The notes under the pieces were generated by a model. The model saw nothing but the letters and a program-made list of their open reading frames with translations. It did no database searches and had not been told where the DNA came from. 55,169 bases of DNA from Eubacterium oxidoreducens (GTDB lineage Bacteria > Bacillota > Clostridia > Lachnospirales > Lachnospiraceae). A program made the position numbers and the translations under genes. The DNA lies in the NCBI RefSeq assembly GCF_900104415.1, contig NZ_FMXR01000013.1, positions 69,052 to 124,220 on the forward strand. Reading direction: 5' to 3'. This document shows, one piece after another, positions 26,906-34,923 of the stretch (its first letter is position 1; the number at the start of each line of letters is the position of its first letter).

Positions 26906-27265
26906 GAAAACCAGTAATATCAAGGGCTGAGAGCATTTGCTCCCAGCTCTTTTTTGTAATGATTCTAATAGTGATTCTAAATTGATTCTATAAATAGCTT
27001 TCTTGAACCACACATTGCGTGCATAGGATGGATGCGATATAATCAAGAAAACGCAATGCGAGGAGGATGAAATGGATATTGCAAAGGTGATTAAAGAATT
27101 ACGTGAGGGTGTGAAAATGAATCGAAAAGAATTCTCAGAGCACACTGGGATTCCAATTAGGACACTTGAGGATTGGGAAGCAGGACGACGCACCCCTCCG
27201 GAGTATATACCGAGACTTATTGCGTATCAGCTGAAATATGAGGAATTGGTGGGGAATAAAGATGT
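26906..27265 (+). repeat. HTH regulatory module, copy A
   Basis: 360 bp nearly identical to 51555-51915: a leader hairpin (GCTG..GAGC/GCTC..CAGC then CTTTTTT at 26925-26956), three TGATTCTA repeats (26960-26993), a promoter, and the 67-codon HTH gene. Divergence starts abruptly just before the HTH stop codon in both copies, so different cargo follows. Confidence 0.85.
27015..27043 (+). promoter_or_regulatory. Promoter of HTH module A with flanking inverted repeat
   Basis: TTGCGT (27015-27020), 17-nt spacer, TATAAT (27038-27043). ACATTGCGT and ACGCAATG flank it on both sides (27012 and 27051), conserved in module B, a likely operator for the HTH protein. Confidence 0.7.
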
Positions 27266-27275
27266 TACGACTTGA
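27072..27275 (+). CDS. 67-aa XRE-type HTH protein, copy A
   Basis: MDIAKVIKELREGVKMNRKE, FSEHTGIPIRTLEDWEAGRR, TPPEYIPRLIAYQLKYEEL: a compact five-helix Cro/CI-like DNA-binding domain with no extra domain. GAGGAGG precedes ATG. The gene overlaps the next (ATG at 27262) by 14 nt. The twin is at 51722-51928. It probably represses its own promoter and the attached cargo. Confidence 0.88.
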   Translation: MDIAKVIKELREGVKMNRKEFSEHTGIPIRTLEDWEAGRRTPPEYIPRLIAYQLKYEELVGNKDVTT

Positions 27276-27381
27276 AAAAGTAAATGGAGCAAACGTTTGG
27301 GATATTTTGAAACTGTCCGTGAACGATGAACAAAAAGATTTTGTGGCAAGCCCATTCATTTTTGGGGGAGATGTTAAATAA
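27262..27381 (+). pseudogene. N-terminal remnant of a GNAT acetyltransferase
   Basis: 39 codons, MLRLEKVNGANVWDILKLSV and NDEQKDFVAS, a start typical of GNAT acetyltransferases, then diverging (PFIFGGDVK) and stopping. It overlaps the HTH gene and the next gene (TAATG), so it may still serve in translational coupling. Confidence 0.6.
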
Positions 27382-28019
27382 TGAGAACAGTGATTATTCA
27401 TGGACAAATCCATAAGGGGTCTACATATCATATCGCACAAAGTTTAGCTGAGAAAATAGGTGGAGAAATAACAGAATTTTACTTGCCAAAGGATTTCGGA
27501 GAATTCTGTGTTGGATGTGTAACATGTTTTATTGATGGAGAGGAGAAGTACCCTCACTATGCAAAACTTCAATACATTACTGAAACAATAGACAAGTCGA
27601 ATGTTATTATATTGGCCAGCCCTGTCTATGTATTTCACGCTACAGGGGCGATGAAGGCGTTTCTGGATTATTATGGATATCGTTGGATGAATCATAGACC
27701 GGAAGAAAGTATGTTTGCAAAACAGGGAGTGTGCATAAGCACTGCGGCAGGAGCAGGCATGAAATCTGCAAATAAAGATATGGCGGATAGTCTGTTTTTT
27801 GGGGGCATTGCAAGGATGTATAAATATGGAAAAGGTGTAGCAGCAGTTGACTGGAGAGGGGTGAACGAAAGGAACAAGCAGTCCATAGATAAAGCAACAA
27901 CTGTACTTGCGAGAAAAATAGTAAAAAGAAATGGCAAAGCAAAACCGGGAATTAAGACAAAAGGATTCTTCTTTATAATGCATTTAATGCAAAAAATGGA
28001 TTTAATAAAAGAGATGTAG
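27381..28019 (+). CDS. NAD(P)H-dependent FMN-reductase-like flavoprotein
   Basis: 212 aa. Flavodoxin-like start RTVIIHGQIHKGSTYHIAQS (phosphate loop G..HKGST), then LASPVYVFHATGAMKAFLDY, the SPVY....SG.MK.FLDR pattern of NADPH-dependent FMN reductases, and a CVGCVTCF cysteine pair. Coupled to the HTH module via the GNAT remnant. Probably a redox or stress enzyme. Confidence 0.85.
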   Translation: MRTVIIHGQIHKGSTYHIAQSLAEKIGGEITEFYLPKDFGEFCVGCVTCFIDGEEKYPHYAKLQYITETIDKSNVIILASPVYVFHATGAMKAFLDYYGYRWMNHRPEESMFAKQGVCISTAAGAGMKSANKDMADSLFFGGIARMYKYGKGVAAVDWRGVNERNKQSIDKATTVLARKIVKRNGKAKPGIKTKGFFFIMHLMQKMDLIKEM

Positions 28020-28082
28020 ACTATTGGAAATAAAAAGGCTGGTGTGGGAAGAAAAGACCATGGAAATGAGAGGAGCATAATT

Positions 28083-28321
28083 GGGGATATCAGGATTCGC
28101 TGACGGATGAAATGCTTTGTGTAAAACTGGAGATCTGCAGATATACAAGAATGGAATTGATTTTAAGACAATTTAGGCATCTCTCTTTTCATGCAGGTGT
28201 TTTGAATGGACAGACTATAATGGAAAAGGGTGAATTCCCTATGTGGGTGTCTAAAACAGCCAAGTATGTTGATGATGGCATTTTCTTTGGAAGATATAGA
28301 AAAGGTAAGGTTCAACTTTAA
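28083..28321 (+). pseudogene. Possible gene remnant of unknown family
   Basis: An open stretch without a good start, reading YQDSLTDEMLCVKLEICRY and ending DDGIFFGRYRKGKVQL. No ribosome site or family match. It is the only coding-like stretch in 28020-28347. Confidence 0.25.
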
Positions 28322-28347
28322 TACGAAAAAGCAAGGGGGATTCAAGT

Positions 28348-28818
28348 ATGACTTTAGAAGAGATAAGCAAACTGATTAACGATTCTATGTTTGCAAATAT
28401 CGGTTTCATTGATGCGGACGGTAATCCCGGAATCAGAAAAGTGTTCTGTACATGGCATAAAGGCGTGGGAACGCATCTGATTTCCACGAACACATCCTCC
28501 ATGCATGTTCAGGCGCTCTTGAAAAATCCATCTGCAAGCTTTTATTTTGATAATAGCAAGACTTTTGAGAGGATTTGCTTTACGGGAAAAGTGAAGGTTC
28601 ATTTTGACAAGGAATATAAAATGATGTGTTGGAAAGATGGAGATGAACAGTATTATCCGCAGGGCGTGGAGGATGAAGACTATTGTATCATTGAATTCCA
28701 GGCAGAGTCCGGCAGATTTTACAGATATGATGGAATAGGAAATGTAACGAAGGAAGAAATGGAAGAGTTTGATCGGAGTGCGGAATTTGTTGATTACTAT
28801 GACAGTTTGAATTCTTGA
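28348..28818 (+). CDS. Pyridoxamine-5'-phosphate-oxidase-like FMN-binding protein
   Basis: 156 aa, SD AAGGGGG upstream. N-terminal MFANIGFIDADGNPGIRKVF, then TSSMHVQALLKNPSASFYF and the strand FTGKVKVHFDKEYKMMCWKD; this is the split-barrel fold of general-stress PNPOx-like proteins. It usually binds FMN or F420; the exact cofactor is unclear. Monocistronic. Confidence 0.85.
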   Translation: MTLEEISKLINDSMFANIGFIDADGNPGIRKVFCTWHKGVGTHLISTNTSSMHVQALLKNPSASFYFDNSKTFERICFTGKVKVHFDKEYKMMCWKDGDEQYYPQGVEDEDYCIIEFQAESGRFYRYDGIGNVTKEEMEEFDRSAEFVDYYDSLNS

Positions 28819-29002
28819 GTCAAAGTTTCAAACCATGTAAATATATATTTTGCAAGATATATGTGTTATAATATATTAGGAGTATTGGGGCATAAAGCAG
28901 GGATATTTGTTGAATAAATAAGAGCGCCTTATAGTACACAATATTTGGTAGATTAATGATACGAATATAAACACATTCCAAAGATTTCAAGGAGGCGGAT
29001 AA

Positions 29003-31891
29003 ATGAGGACTATCGAAACTGTCATTCAGAGATTAGGATATGATAAATCAGAAAAACTATTCTATTTATCTGAAATTGATAAGTGCACCGATTTGTCATG
29101 GCATGATAGAAGGGTTTTGCGTGAATTGGCTCCGTATGCTACTTATGTTGTAGATGGTAGTGTGCTTACAGTTTTTTTTGATGATTTGAACAATAGGGAG
29201 GGTGTAGATCTTCATGGAAAGATATGGAATGCACAGATACCGGTTGTGATTTCTGATGAAGGTAACTTTATAAAAATTTATAATGGAAAAAGCATGGACT
29301 TAAGTGTTGATAAAAAAATCAGACTGAGAGATATTGTTTCATACGACTTGAGCCAATGTGACGACAAAACCGAATTTTCGTATTGGAATGTGACTAATAG
29401 TTTGTCACTAGACCATTACGAAAAAAGTATGGGGACAAAGAATTTAAACGATTTTTTGATTGACAATCTTAGATTCATTACTAAAAGGTTGAAGGATGAA
29501 TATAATATTTCCTTTTCAAACAAGTTAATGTTAAGGGTACTGTTTATCCGTTATTTGATTGATCGTGGTGTTAATATCGGATATATGGGACTTGACGATA
29601 ATGTAAAAAAGTCGCAGGAAACATTTCTAAACATTATTCAAGATAAAGATGAATTTTTGAAATTAGTCAAATATTTGAAAGGAAGATTTAATGGAAATCT
29701 GTTTGAAATAGATGAACAGAAAGAAAAGAATGAAATAACGCAAGAATCTCTTGCTGTGTTACATGATTTTTTGACGGCTAGAGAAGAAATGAAAACAGGA
29801 CAGTTGTGCCTGTTTCCTTTTTATGATTTTAATATTATTCCAATCGAATTGATAAGTAATATTTATGAGATATTGTTAGGTAAAGAAAAGCAGAACAAAG
29901 ATAAGGCTTTTTATACGCCAGAATATTTAGTAGATTATATTGTGGATCGGACTGTGGGAAAGTATCTTATTAAGGAAAATGGGTGTAAAGTATTAGATCC
30001 TTCCTGTGGATCGGGCATTTTTTTGGTTAAATCGCTTCAAAAAATATTAGAACGTAATGCAGAAACGAATGGTTTTTTGCAAGATAAAGATAAAATTAAT
30101 ACATTAATTAAAGAGAATATATATGGTGTAGATTATAATGAGGAAGCTGTAGATGTTACTGTTTTTTCTCTTTATGTCACGCTGTTTGATTATCAAGATC
30201 CCAAAAGCTTAGAAGATTTTAGATTGCCTTTATTAAAGAATGAGAATATTCTCTGTGGAGATTTTTTTGATGAAGAAAAAATGAAACCAATTGAAAAAAT
30301 AGACTTTAAATTTATTTTGGGAAATCCGCCATGGGGAATCGTTAATCAGCAGAATTATAAGAAGTATTGTGATGATAGAAATGTTATTGCTCAAGACAGA
30401 GAAATCAGTGTTGCATTTTTGTTGAAGGTTCAGGAGATTGGGAATCCAAATACAGAATGTAGTTTGGTAATTCCATCAAAAATATTGTATAAGGGAAAGA
30501 GTCCTTCGGTAGCCCTGAGAAAAAGATTATTGACTGATACGCAATTAGAACAAGTGTTGGAAATTTCAGCTGTAAGAAAACAGATTTTTAAAGGTGCTGT
30601 GGCTCCGGCAGCAGTGCTTTCGTTTCTATGCAAAAAATGTGCACTGAACCATAAAGTGGAATATATAAGTCTGAAGCCCAATAAATATTTGAAGTTATTT
30701 GGTGTAATAATGATAGAATCGGATGACATCAAGTATGTGAAACAGACATTATTTTTGGAAAACGATGATTTGTGGAAGATACTGGTTTATGGTGGTTATT
30801 GGGATTTCGAAATACTTAACAGTATTCGTGAAAAGTTTAGAACTATTAAGGATATTGCATCGGAACATAATTTGATAATGAAAAAAGGGCTCCAGGATAA
30901 TGATGGTGATAAAAAAGACTCATCTCATTTGGTTGGAAGAAAAATTTTGGATTCGGATGGGGCGGTTGATCATTTCTTCTTTAATGATAATGCATATTCA
31001 ATTTTTAACAAAAATAAAATACATCGCCCTAGAACACCTGAGATATATAACGGACCTTATGTTCTTTTTAAAAAAGGATTAGATTGCTCAAATTATTCTA
31101 TAAGGGCAGTGTATACGGAAAAAGATTTCCTTTATAGAGAGACGATAAACTGCATAAAAGGTAAAAAAACAGATAAAAAGATTTTGTTAAATTTATGTGG
31201 TTTACTTAATTCTACGCTATTTTCTTATTTCAATTTAATGCTGGGATCTTCGGCGGGAATAGAAAGAGAACAAGTGTTCTTGGAAGAGTTAGCCTATTAT
31301 CCATATGCGTATAGTGATGAGCTTGTTGAATTAGTTCAGAAAATTCAACAAGAAGATTGTAATGAAAATAGCAATGAATTACAGGACAAATTAAACAAAT
31401 CTGTTATGAAGATGTACGATTTACAAGATAATTATTTTGTTGATTATGTTTTATCGGTTCAAATCCCGCTACTTTGTGGAACCTATCGAGAGACGAAATG
31501 TGATGTGAAAATGATTAAAGAGTATACATCAATATTATCTAGGATGTGGGATGAACATTTTGGGGAAAGCGATGTGCATTATTCGATAACTATTTACCCA
31601 GATATAAAAGGTAAGTTTGCAGCAGTACAGGTGAAACTTTCTTTTGAAAATCAGATGGAGGATATTTGTGTTGTTGATAATGTAGATGAAGATGTTAGCA
31701 TGCTTACCAACTTTATGATTTATCAATTAAATGATAGTTTTTATCAAACGAAAAATATTGTAGAGTTTTCGGAAGATTCATTTGTGATTGTAAAACCTAT
31801 AGAGGCTAAGAATTGGCATCCCGCAATGGCTATTAAAGATAGTCATAAGGTTTTAAATGCAGTACTTCTAGGAAAGGAGGACTGCATATGA
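29003..31891 (+). CDS. N6-adenine DNA methyltransferase (Eco57I/type IIG-like)
   Basis: 962 aa, GGAGGCGG upstream. The SAM-binding motif I VLDPSCGSGIFLVKS is at about residue 330 and the catalytic motif IV GNPPWG at about 441, the N6-adenine methylase signature. Residues 1-290 are helical with conserved YLIDRGVNIGYMG and a TAREEMKTG segment; the C-terminal ~350 residues match the target-recognition region of Eco57I-like enzymes. No PD-(D/E)XK motif is evident within the protein. It overlaps by ATGA the nuclease gene, so the pair is probably a restriction-modification or related defence system. Confidence 0.88.
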   Translation: MRTIETVIQRLGYDKSEKLFYLSEIDKCTDLSWHDRRVLRELAPYATYVVDGSVLTVFFDDLNNREGVDLHGKIWNAQIPVVISDEGNFIKIYNGKSMDLSVDKKIRLRDIVSYDLSQCDDKTEFSYWNVTNSLSLDHYEKSMGTKNLNDFLIDNLRFITKRLKDEYNISFSNKLMLRVLFIRYLIDRGVNIGYMGLDDNVKKSQETFLNIIQDKDEFLKLVKYLKGRFNGNLFEIDEQKEKNEITQESLAVLHDFLTAREEMKTGQLCLFPFYDFNIIPIELISNIYEILLGKEKQNKDKAFYTPEYLVDYIVDRTVGKYLIKENGCKVLDPSCGSGIFLVKSLQKILERNAETNGFLQDKDKINTLIKENIYGVDYNEEAVDVTVFSLYVTLFDYQDPKSLEDFRLPLLKNENILCGDFFDEEKMKPIEKIDFKFILGNPPWGIVNQQNYKKYCDDRNVIAQDREISVAFLLKVQEIGNPNTECSLVIPSKILYKGKSPSVALRKRLLTDTQLEQVLEISAVRKQIFKGAVAPAAVLSFLCKKCALNHKVEYISLKPNKYLKLFGVIMIESDDIKYVKQTLFLENDDLWKILVYGGYWDFEILNSIREKFRTIKDIASEHNLIMKKGLQDNDGDKKDSSHLVGRKILDSDGAVDHFFFNDNAYSIFNKNKIHRPRTPEIYNGPYVLFKKGLDCSNYSIRAVYTEKDFLYRETINCIKGKKTDKKILLNLCGLLNSTLFSYFNLMLGSSAGIEREQVFLEELAYYPYAYSDELVELVQKIQQEDCNENSNELQDKLNKSVMKMYDLQDNYFVDYVLSVQIPLLCGTYRETKCDVKMIKEYTSILSRMWDEHFGESDVHYSITIYPDIKGKFAAVQVKLSFENQMEDICVVDNVDEDVSMLTNFMIYQLNDSFYQTKNIVEFSEDSFVIVKPIEAKNWHPAMAIKDSHKVLNAVLLGKEDCI

Positions 31892-32538
31892 GTGGCATGT
31901 TAAGCAGAAGCATTTTGAGGGCATTATATCGTGCAAATTTCGAGAAAATTATAACCTATATTCTCGATATATGTGACTTGATTGTAGAAGATTACGAAAA
32001 AAAGCAGTTAAAGTTACCAAATGATGAAAATAAAATAAGAAGTATTATGCTCGAAGAATATATGAATAAGTATAAGGATGTTCATGGCATGTCAGGGTAT
32101 AAATTCGAACCTGAAGTGCCAGAGAATTATGTTGGAGGTGGACAACATATAGGAAGAGTTGATATTCGTATTTTGTTAAAGAGCGATTTTGAAAAAGATG
32201 ATGCATACTACATTGTAGAATGTAAGAGAATTGATGGGTCATCTGACTTGAATAAAAAGTACGTGAAGGAGGGTGTGGCAAGATTTGTTACAGAAAAATA
32301 TTCTTCGTATTATGGAAGAAATATAATGCTTGCATTTGTAGTAAAAAAGATTGATATTTCCGCTAATGCTAAGTTGATCGAAGGAATACAAAATGCTGAT
32401 TCCAATGAACATATGTATGGTGATTTTGAACTAGTAAATAGTGGAAGAGTGACAGAAAATTATAAGTGCTTGTATCAGATACAGTCAGGAAAGGTAGAAT
32501 TGAGACATATATTTTCGGATTATTCAAGTATCATCTAG
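31888..32538 (+). CDS. PD-(D/E)XK nuclease-like partner of the methyltransferase
   Basis: 216 aa. A catalytic core is visible: GRVDIRILL with Asp ~92, then YYIVECKRID with Glu ~111 and Lys ~113 (D...ExK). The N-terminal ~70 residues are helical, followed by EPEVPENYVGGGQHIGR. Start overlaps the methylase stop (ATGA), implying 1:1 expression. It is the expected cleaving subunit; target and whether it is methylation-blocked or methylation-dependent are unknown. Confidence 0.78.
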   Translation: MSGMLSRSILRALYRANFEKIITYILDICDLIVEDYEKKQLKLPNDENKIRSIMLEEYMNKYKDVHGMSGYKFEPEVPENYVGGGQHIGRVDIRILLKSDFEKDDAYYIVECKRIDGSSDLNKKYVKEGVARFVTEKYSSYYGRNIMLAFVVKKIDISANAKLIEGIQNADSNEHMYGDFELVNSGRVTENYKCLYQIQSGKVELRHIFSDYSSII

Positions 32539-32559
32539 TGATTATTATAACTTATTTCA

Positions 32560-32988
32560 ATGATTGCATTACTTTGCAAGATTATGTTGATTATAGGCGG
32601 GGGTCAGGCTGTTGTATATGCTGCAAAGGCAATTGCGAGAACCTTTGGAATGACTGAGGCTTTAATTGGACTTACGATAGTTGCGGTAGGAACATCACTC
32701 CCTGAATTGGTTACATCTATTGTTGCAGCTAAAAAAGGTGAGACTGGAATGGCTGTCGGAAATGTTGTTGGATCAAACATCTTTAATATGATGTTTATTC
32801 TGGGGCTTTCCTCATTGATTCATCCAATTGATGTAAATATGGCATCATTGTGGGATTTGATAATACTGGTCATAGTAAGTGTAATTGTATATGTTTTTTC
32901 CGGTACAAAAAGAAACATAGGAAAACGAGAAGGGGCGATTATGCTCTTGATATACTTGGCTGACATGGTATTTGCTATTCTACGATAA
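32560..32988 (+). pseudogene. C-terminal half of sodium/calcium exchanger, copy 1
   Basis: Reads QAVVYAAKAIARTFGMTEAL, IGLTIVAVGTSLPELVTSIV, GNVVGSNIFNMMFILGLSSL: the second alpha repeat of CaCA exchangers (GTSLPE and GN..GSN). The N-terminal half is missing. DNA is almost identical to 38324-38761. It is a fragment, although a 142-codon frame is open. Confidence 0.8.
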
Positions 32989-33015
32989 AAGGAGAGATGA
33001 TGAGCTTATACAATT
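32580..33015 (+). repeat. 437-bp direct repeat, left copy
   Basis: Starts gattatgttgattatagg and ends gagcttatacaatt; the right copy is 38324-38761 with few differences. Both copies lie in the same orientation and frame the toxin-antitoxin and TOTE genes (33016-38323). Confidence 0.85.
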
Positions 33016-33120
33016 ATATTTCAGATTATCTTTCAGGACTAAGGCGTATAACAGAGCATAGTCAAAATATAGCAGAGTCATTGATCTAGATTGTTAATTA
33101 TGCTTATTAGAGGAAAAACG

Positions 33121-33515
33121 ATGAAAAAATACGCTTTATTTTTATTGTGTTCCTTTTAATCATTGTGGGTGTGTCTTATAGCTATGAAATAGGGAGAACT
33201 CCGGATTCTTCATTTGATAAAAGAGAAGATAGTACGCAAAGAATCATCTCTGTAGCAAGTATAAACATTGATATGCAGGATGAACCTATACGAGTTGGCC
33301 AGGAATTAGAACTGGAATCTCACCAAGTGAGCCCTTTATTAATGTTCTTTGTGAACGCCGTGTTTTGGATGTTGAAGTTTCTACCGATAGTAATGTTTTG
33401 GCTGTTTTATCAAGATGTGGTTCATGATGATTACATTACGTTTAGGCGTAGGATTCTAAACTACATGCACGCAAAGGATGGAAGGAAAAATCATAATACA
33501 ATATCAGGCTATTAA
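33121..33515 (+). CDS. Membrane protein, hypothetical (possible A-run frameshift at start)
   Basis: The body (from GTG 33147) has an N-terminal hydrophobic helix, a charged loop with SQRIISVASINIDMQDEP, and a second helix (LLMFFVNAVFWMLKFLPIVM). ATG 33121 opens MKKYALFLLCSF and stops; one more A in the six-A run would give MKKIRFIFIVFLLIIVGVS in frame. So the gene is either frameshifted or starts at GTG 33147. Its C-terminus has a remnant homologue at 23085. Confidence 0.55.
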
Positions 33516-33541
33516 TAATTTGAATAGAAAGGCGCTGTATT

Positions 33542-33697
33542 ATGAATATAGATTGGGTAGTAATAATATGTACGGTAGCAGTAGTTGCTATGGGCGTTTT
33601 AGCATTTTGTTTTGAGTATGGAATCGGGGCAAAAAAAGATGATAAAGACGAAATGCAAGAAAAACAAGATGATTCTTCAATGACAGATACGAAATAA
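33542..33697 (+). CDS. 51-aa single-span membrane peptide, copy B
   Basis: MNIDWVVIICTVAVVAMGVL then AFCFEYGIGA and a charged tail ending SSMTDTK. Paralogue of 23171-23326, same length, with substitutions mostly conservative. GAAAGG upstream; followed by hairpin repeat copy 3. Upstream neighbour is the membrane protein at 33121. Confidence 0.7.
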   Translation: MNIDWVVIICTVAVVAMGVLAFCFEYGIGAKKDDKDEMQEKQDDSSMTDTK

Positions 33698-33707
33698 AAC
33701 TCTGTTT

Positions 33708-33735
33708 ACGGTGTAGCATAATTATGCTACACTGT
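33708..33735 (+). repeat. 28-nt hairpin repeat, copy 3
   Basis: acggtgtagca and tgctacactgt: relative to copy 1 the C-G pair changed to T-A on both arms, a covariation that supports a selected fold. It lies between the peptide gene and the Phd antitoxin. Confidence 0.75.
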
Positions 33736-33758
33736 ATTTGTATAAAGGAGGTGTTTTT

Positions 33759-34022
33759 ATGCCAACAATTATGCCTATTAGAGACATGAGAAATACAAGT
33801 GCTCTTTCAGAACTTGCGCATAAAAAACAGGAACCTATTTTTATAACAAAGAATGGTTATAGTGATTTGGTTGTTATGAGTGCAGAGTACTTTGAGCGAT
33901 TTGCTAGAGAAAATCGTATTGACCAGGCGATTTTTGAGGCAGAACAGGAATTTGCAGAAACAGGAGAAGCTGTTGATGCCGAAGTGGCTTTTTCGGAATT
34001 GGAGAAAAAGTATTTTGGATAA
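33759..34022 (+). CDS. Phd/YefM-family antitoxin
   Basis: 87 aa from ATG 33759 with AAGGAGG at proper spacing. MPTIMPIRDMRNTSALSELA, then KKQEPIFITKNGYSDLVVMS: the Phd/YefM N-terminal DNA-binding fold (I..R....L......EPI.ITKNG...LV.MS). The acidic C-terminus is the toxin-binding tail. Overlaps the toxin. Confidence 0.92.
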   Translation: MPTIMPIRDMRNTSALSELAHKKQEPIFITKNGYSDLVVMSAEYFERFARENRIDQAIFEAEQEFAETGEAVDAEVAFSELEKKYFG

Positions 34023-34302
34023 GTATCAAGTTAAATTGATGAAAAGAGCATATAGAGATATTGAAGATATATATGCTTATATTGCACATGAAAAGCTAGC
34101 TCCTGAAAATGCAAAAGGACAGGTTAGCCGAATTAGAAAAGCAATTCTTGGATTAGCTGAACTTCTGCAGTCGCATCAGGATAGGCTAGTTGGAAGATAC
34201 GCAGGAAAAGGATACAAGCAGCTTGTTATAGATAACTACATTGCTATTTTCAGAATTAATGAAAACAGAAAGGTTGTATATGTAGTAACCGTTCAGTATT
34301 AA
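34015..34302 (+). CDS. RelE/ParE-family toxin
   Basis: 95 aa from TTG 34015 (DKYQVKLMKRAYRDIEDIYA); ATG 34039 is an alternative but cuts the first strand. Conserved YRDIEDIYAYI, ENAKGQVSRIRKAI and YKQLVIDNYIAIFRIN. It overlaps the antitoxin end by 8 nt. Growth-arrest toxin, likely ribosome-dependent mRNA cleavage or gyrase action. Confidence 0.88.
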   Translation: MDKYQVKLMKRAYRDIEDIYAYIAHEKLAPENAKGQVSRIRKAILGLAELLQSHQDRLVGRYAGKGYKQLVIDNYIAIFRINENRKVVYVVTVQY

Positions 34303-34315
34303 GGAGGGCTTCAGT

Positions 34316-34540
34316 ATGAGTATGAGAGAAAAAGAAGTACTTGATATGCAGTTAGTTCTAATACCAATTTTGGCTGATGCCTGGAAGAAAACGTATTCAG
34401 AGTTATCAGATATTTTTAAGAAATATGACGTATTAAGCTATATTGATGTTTGTTATGAGAATTATAATTCAACAGGCAATCAGGGGATCATTGATGATCT
34501 TAAAGATTATATAGAAATGCAGGGATGTAGAGTTAATTGA
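34316..34540 (+). CDS. DUF3791-like small protein
   Basis: 74 aa, AAGGAGG upstream. Pattern MREKEVLDMQLVLIPILADA with a C-terminal YNSTGNQGIIDDLKDYIEMQ GC resembles DUF3791 proteins (short helical, TxGxxxIVDDIxEYI). These are usually encoded beside DUF3990, as here, and the pair is thought to behave like a toxin-antitoxin unit. 14 nt after the RelE toxin. Confidence 0.65.
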   Translation: MSMREKEVLDMQLVLIPILADAWKKTYSELSDIFKKYDVLSYIDVCYENYNSTGNQGIIDDLKDYIEMQGCRVN

Positions 34541-34656
34541 AGCCGTTATATCATGGGACAATCTACGAGTTTGATGAGATCGATGTTTCGGCCGAAAAAT
34601 CTGCCCAAACAGTATTACTTCAGAACGCAGGAGGCAGTAAAGACCTTAAGTTTTGA
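34537..34656 (+). pseudogene. Truncated DUF3990 (ADP-ribosyltransferase-like) gene
   Basis: Starts at TTG 34537 overlapping the DUF3791 stop: LKPLYHGTIYEFDEIDVSAE, the YHG(T/S)...F..ID.S start of DUF3990, then diverges and stops after 39 codons. The usual FG.GFYLT part is missing. So the putative toxin seems lost while the DUF3791 partner remains. Confidence 0.6.
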
Positions 34657-34683
34657 TAGGATAAAAAGGCAGGTGATTGGATA

Positions 34684-34923
34684 ATGATTACAGGCGCAGA
34701 TCAGAAAAAAGCCATGCGAAATATAGCAACATTCCTGGTGGAATATATTATGAATAACAAGGGCTTTTCAAGAGATGAGGCTGTCGAATTTTTGATAAAG
34801 ACAACCGTATATGAAGCTTTGATGGATGAAGGAACGGAGCTTTATTTGGAATCTCGCGAGGTAGTACTTGATATACTCAAGGAGGAACTGGCAGGTAACC
34901 CATATAGGTTGCTGGAAGTATGA
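34684..34923 (+). CDS. 79-aa helical protein coupled to TOTE gene
   Basis: Reads NIATFLVEYIMNNKGFSRDE AV, YEALMDEGTELYLESREVVL DIL: all-helical. Similar small proteins with a Y.AL.DE.T.LY.ES pattern occur near DUF3791/DUF3990 genes. Its stop overlaps the TOTE start (ATGA), so the two are co-translated. Role unknown; might be an antitoxin or adaptor. Confidence 0.6.
   Translation: MITGADQKKAMRNIATFLVEYIMNNKGFSRDEAVEFLIKTTVYEALMDEGTELYLESREVVLDILKEELAGNPYRLLEV

Noticed and set aside
26958-26995. CRISPR-like short repeats (TGATTCTA units)
   Set aside because: Unit is 8 nt with 3-8 nt spacing, three copies, in a promoter leader; no cas genes.
32560-32988. Intact small sodium/calcium exchanger (half-size CaCA)
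   Set aside because: Both copies begin abruptly at the same internal base, without SD, which marks them as truncated tails.
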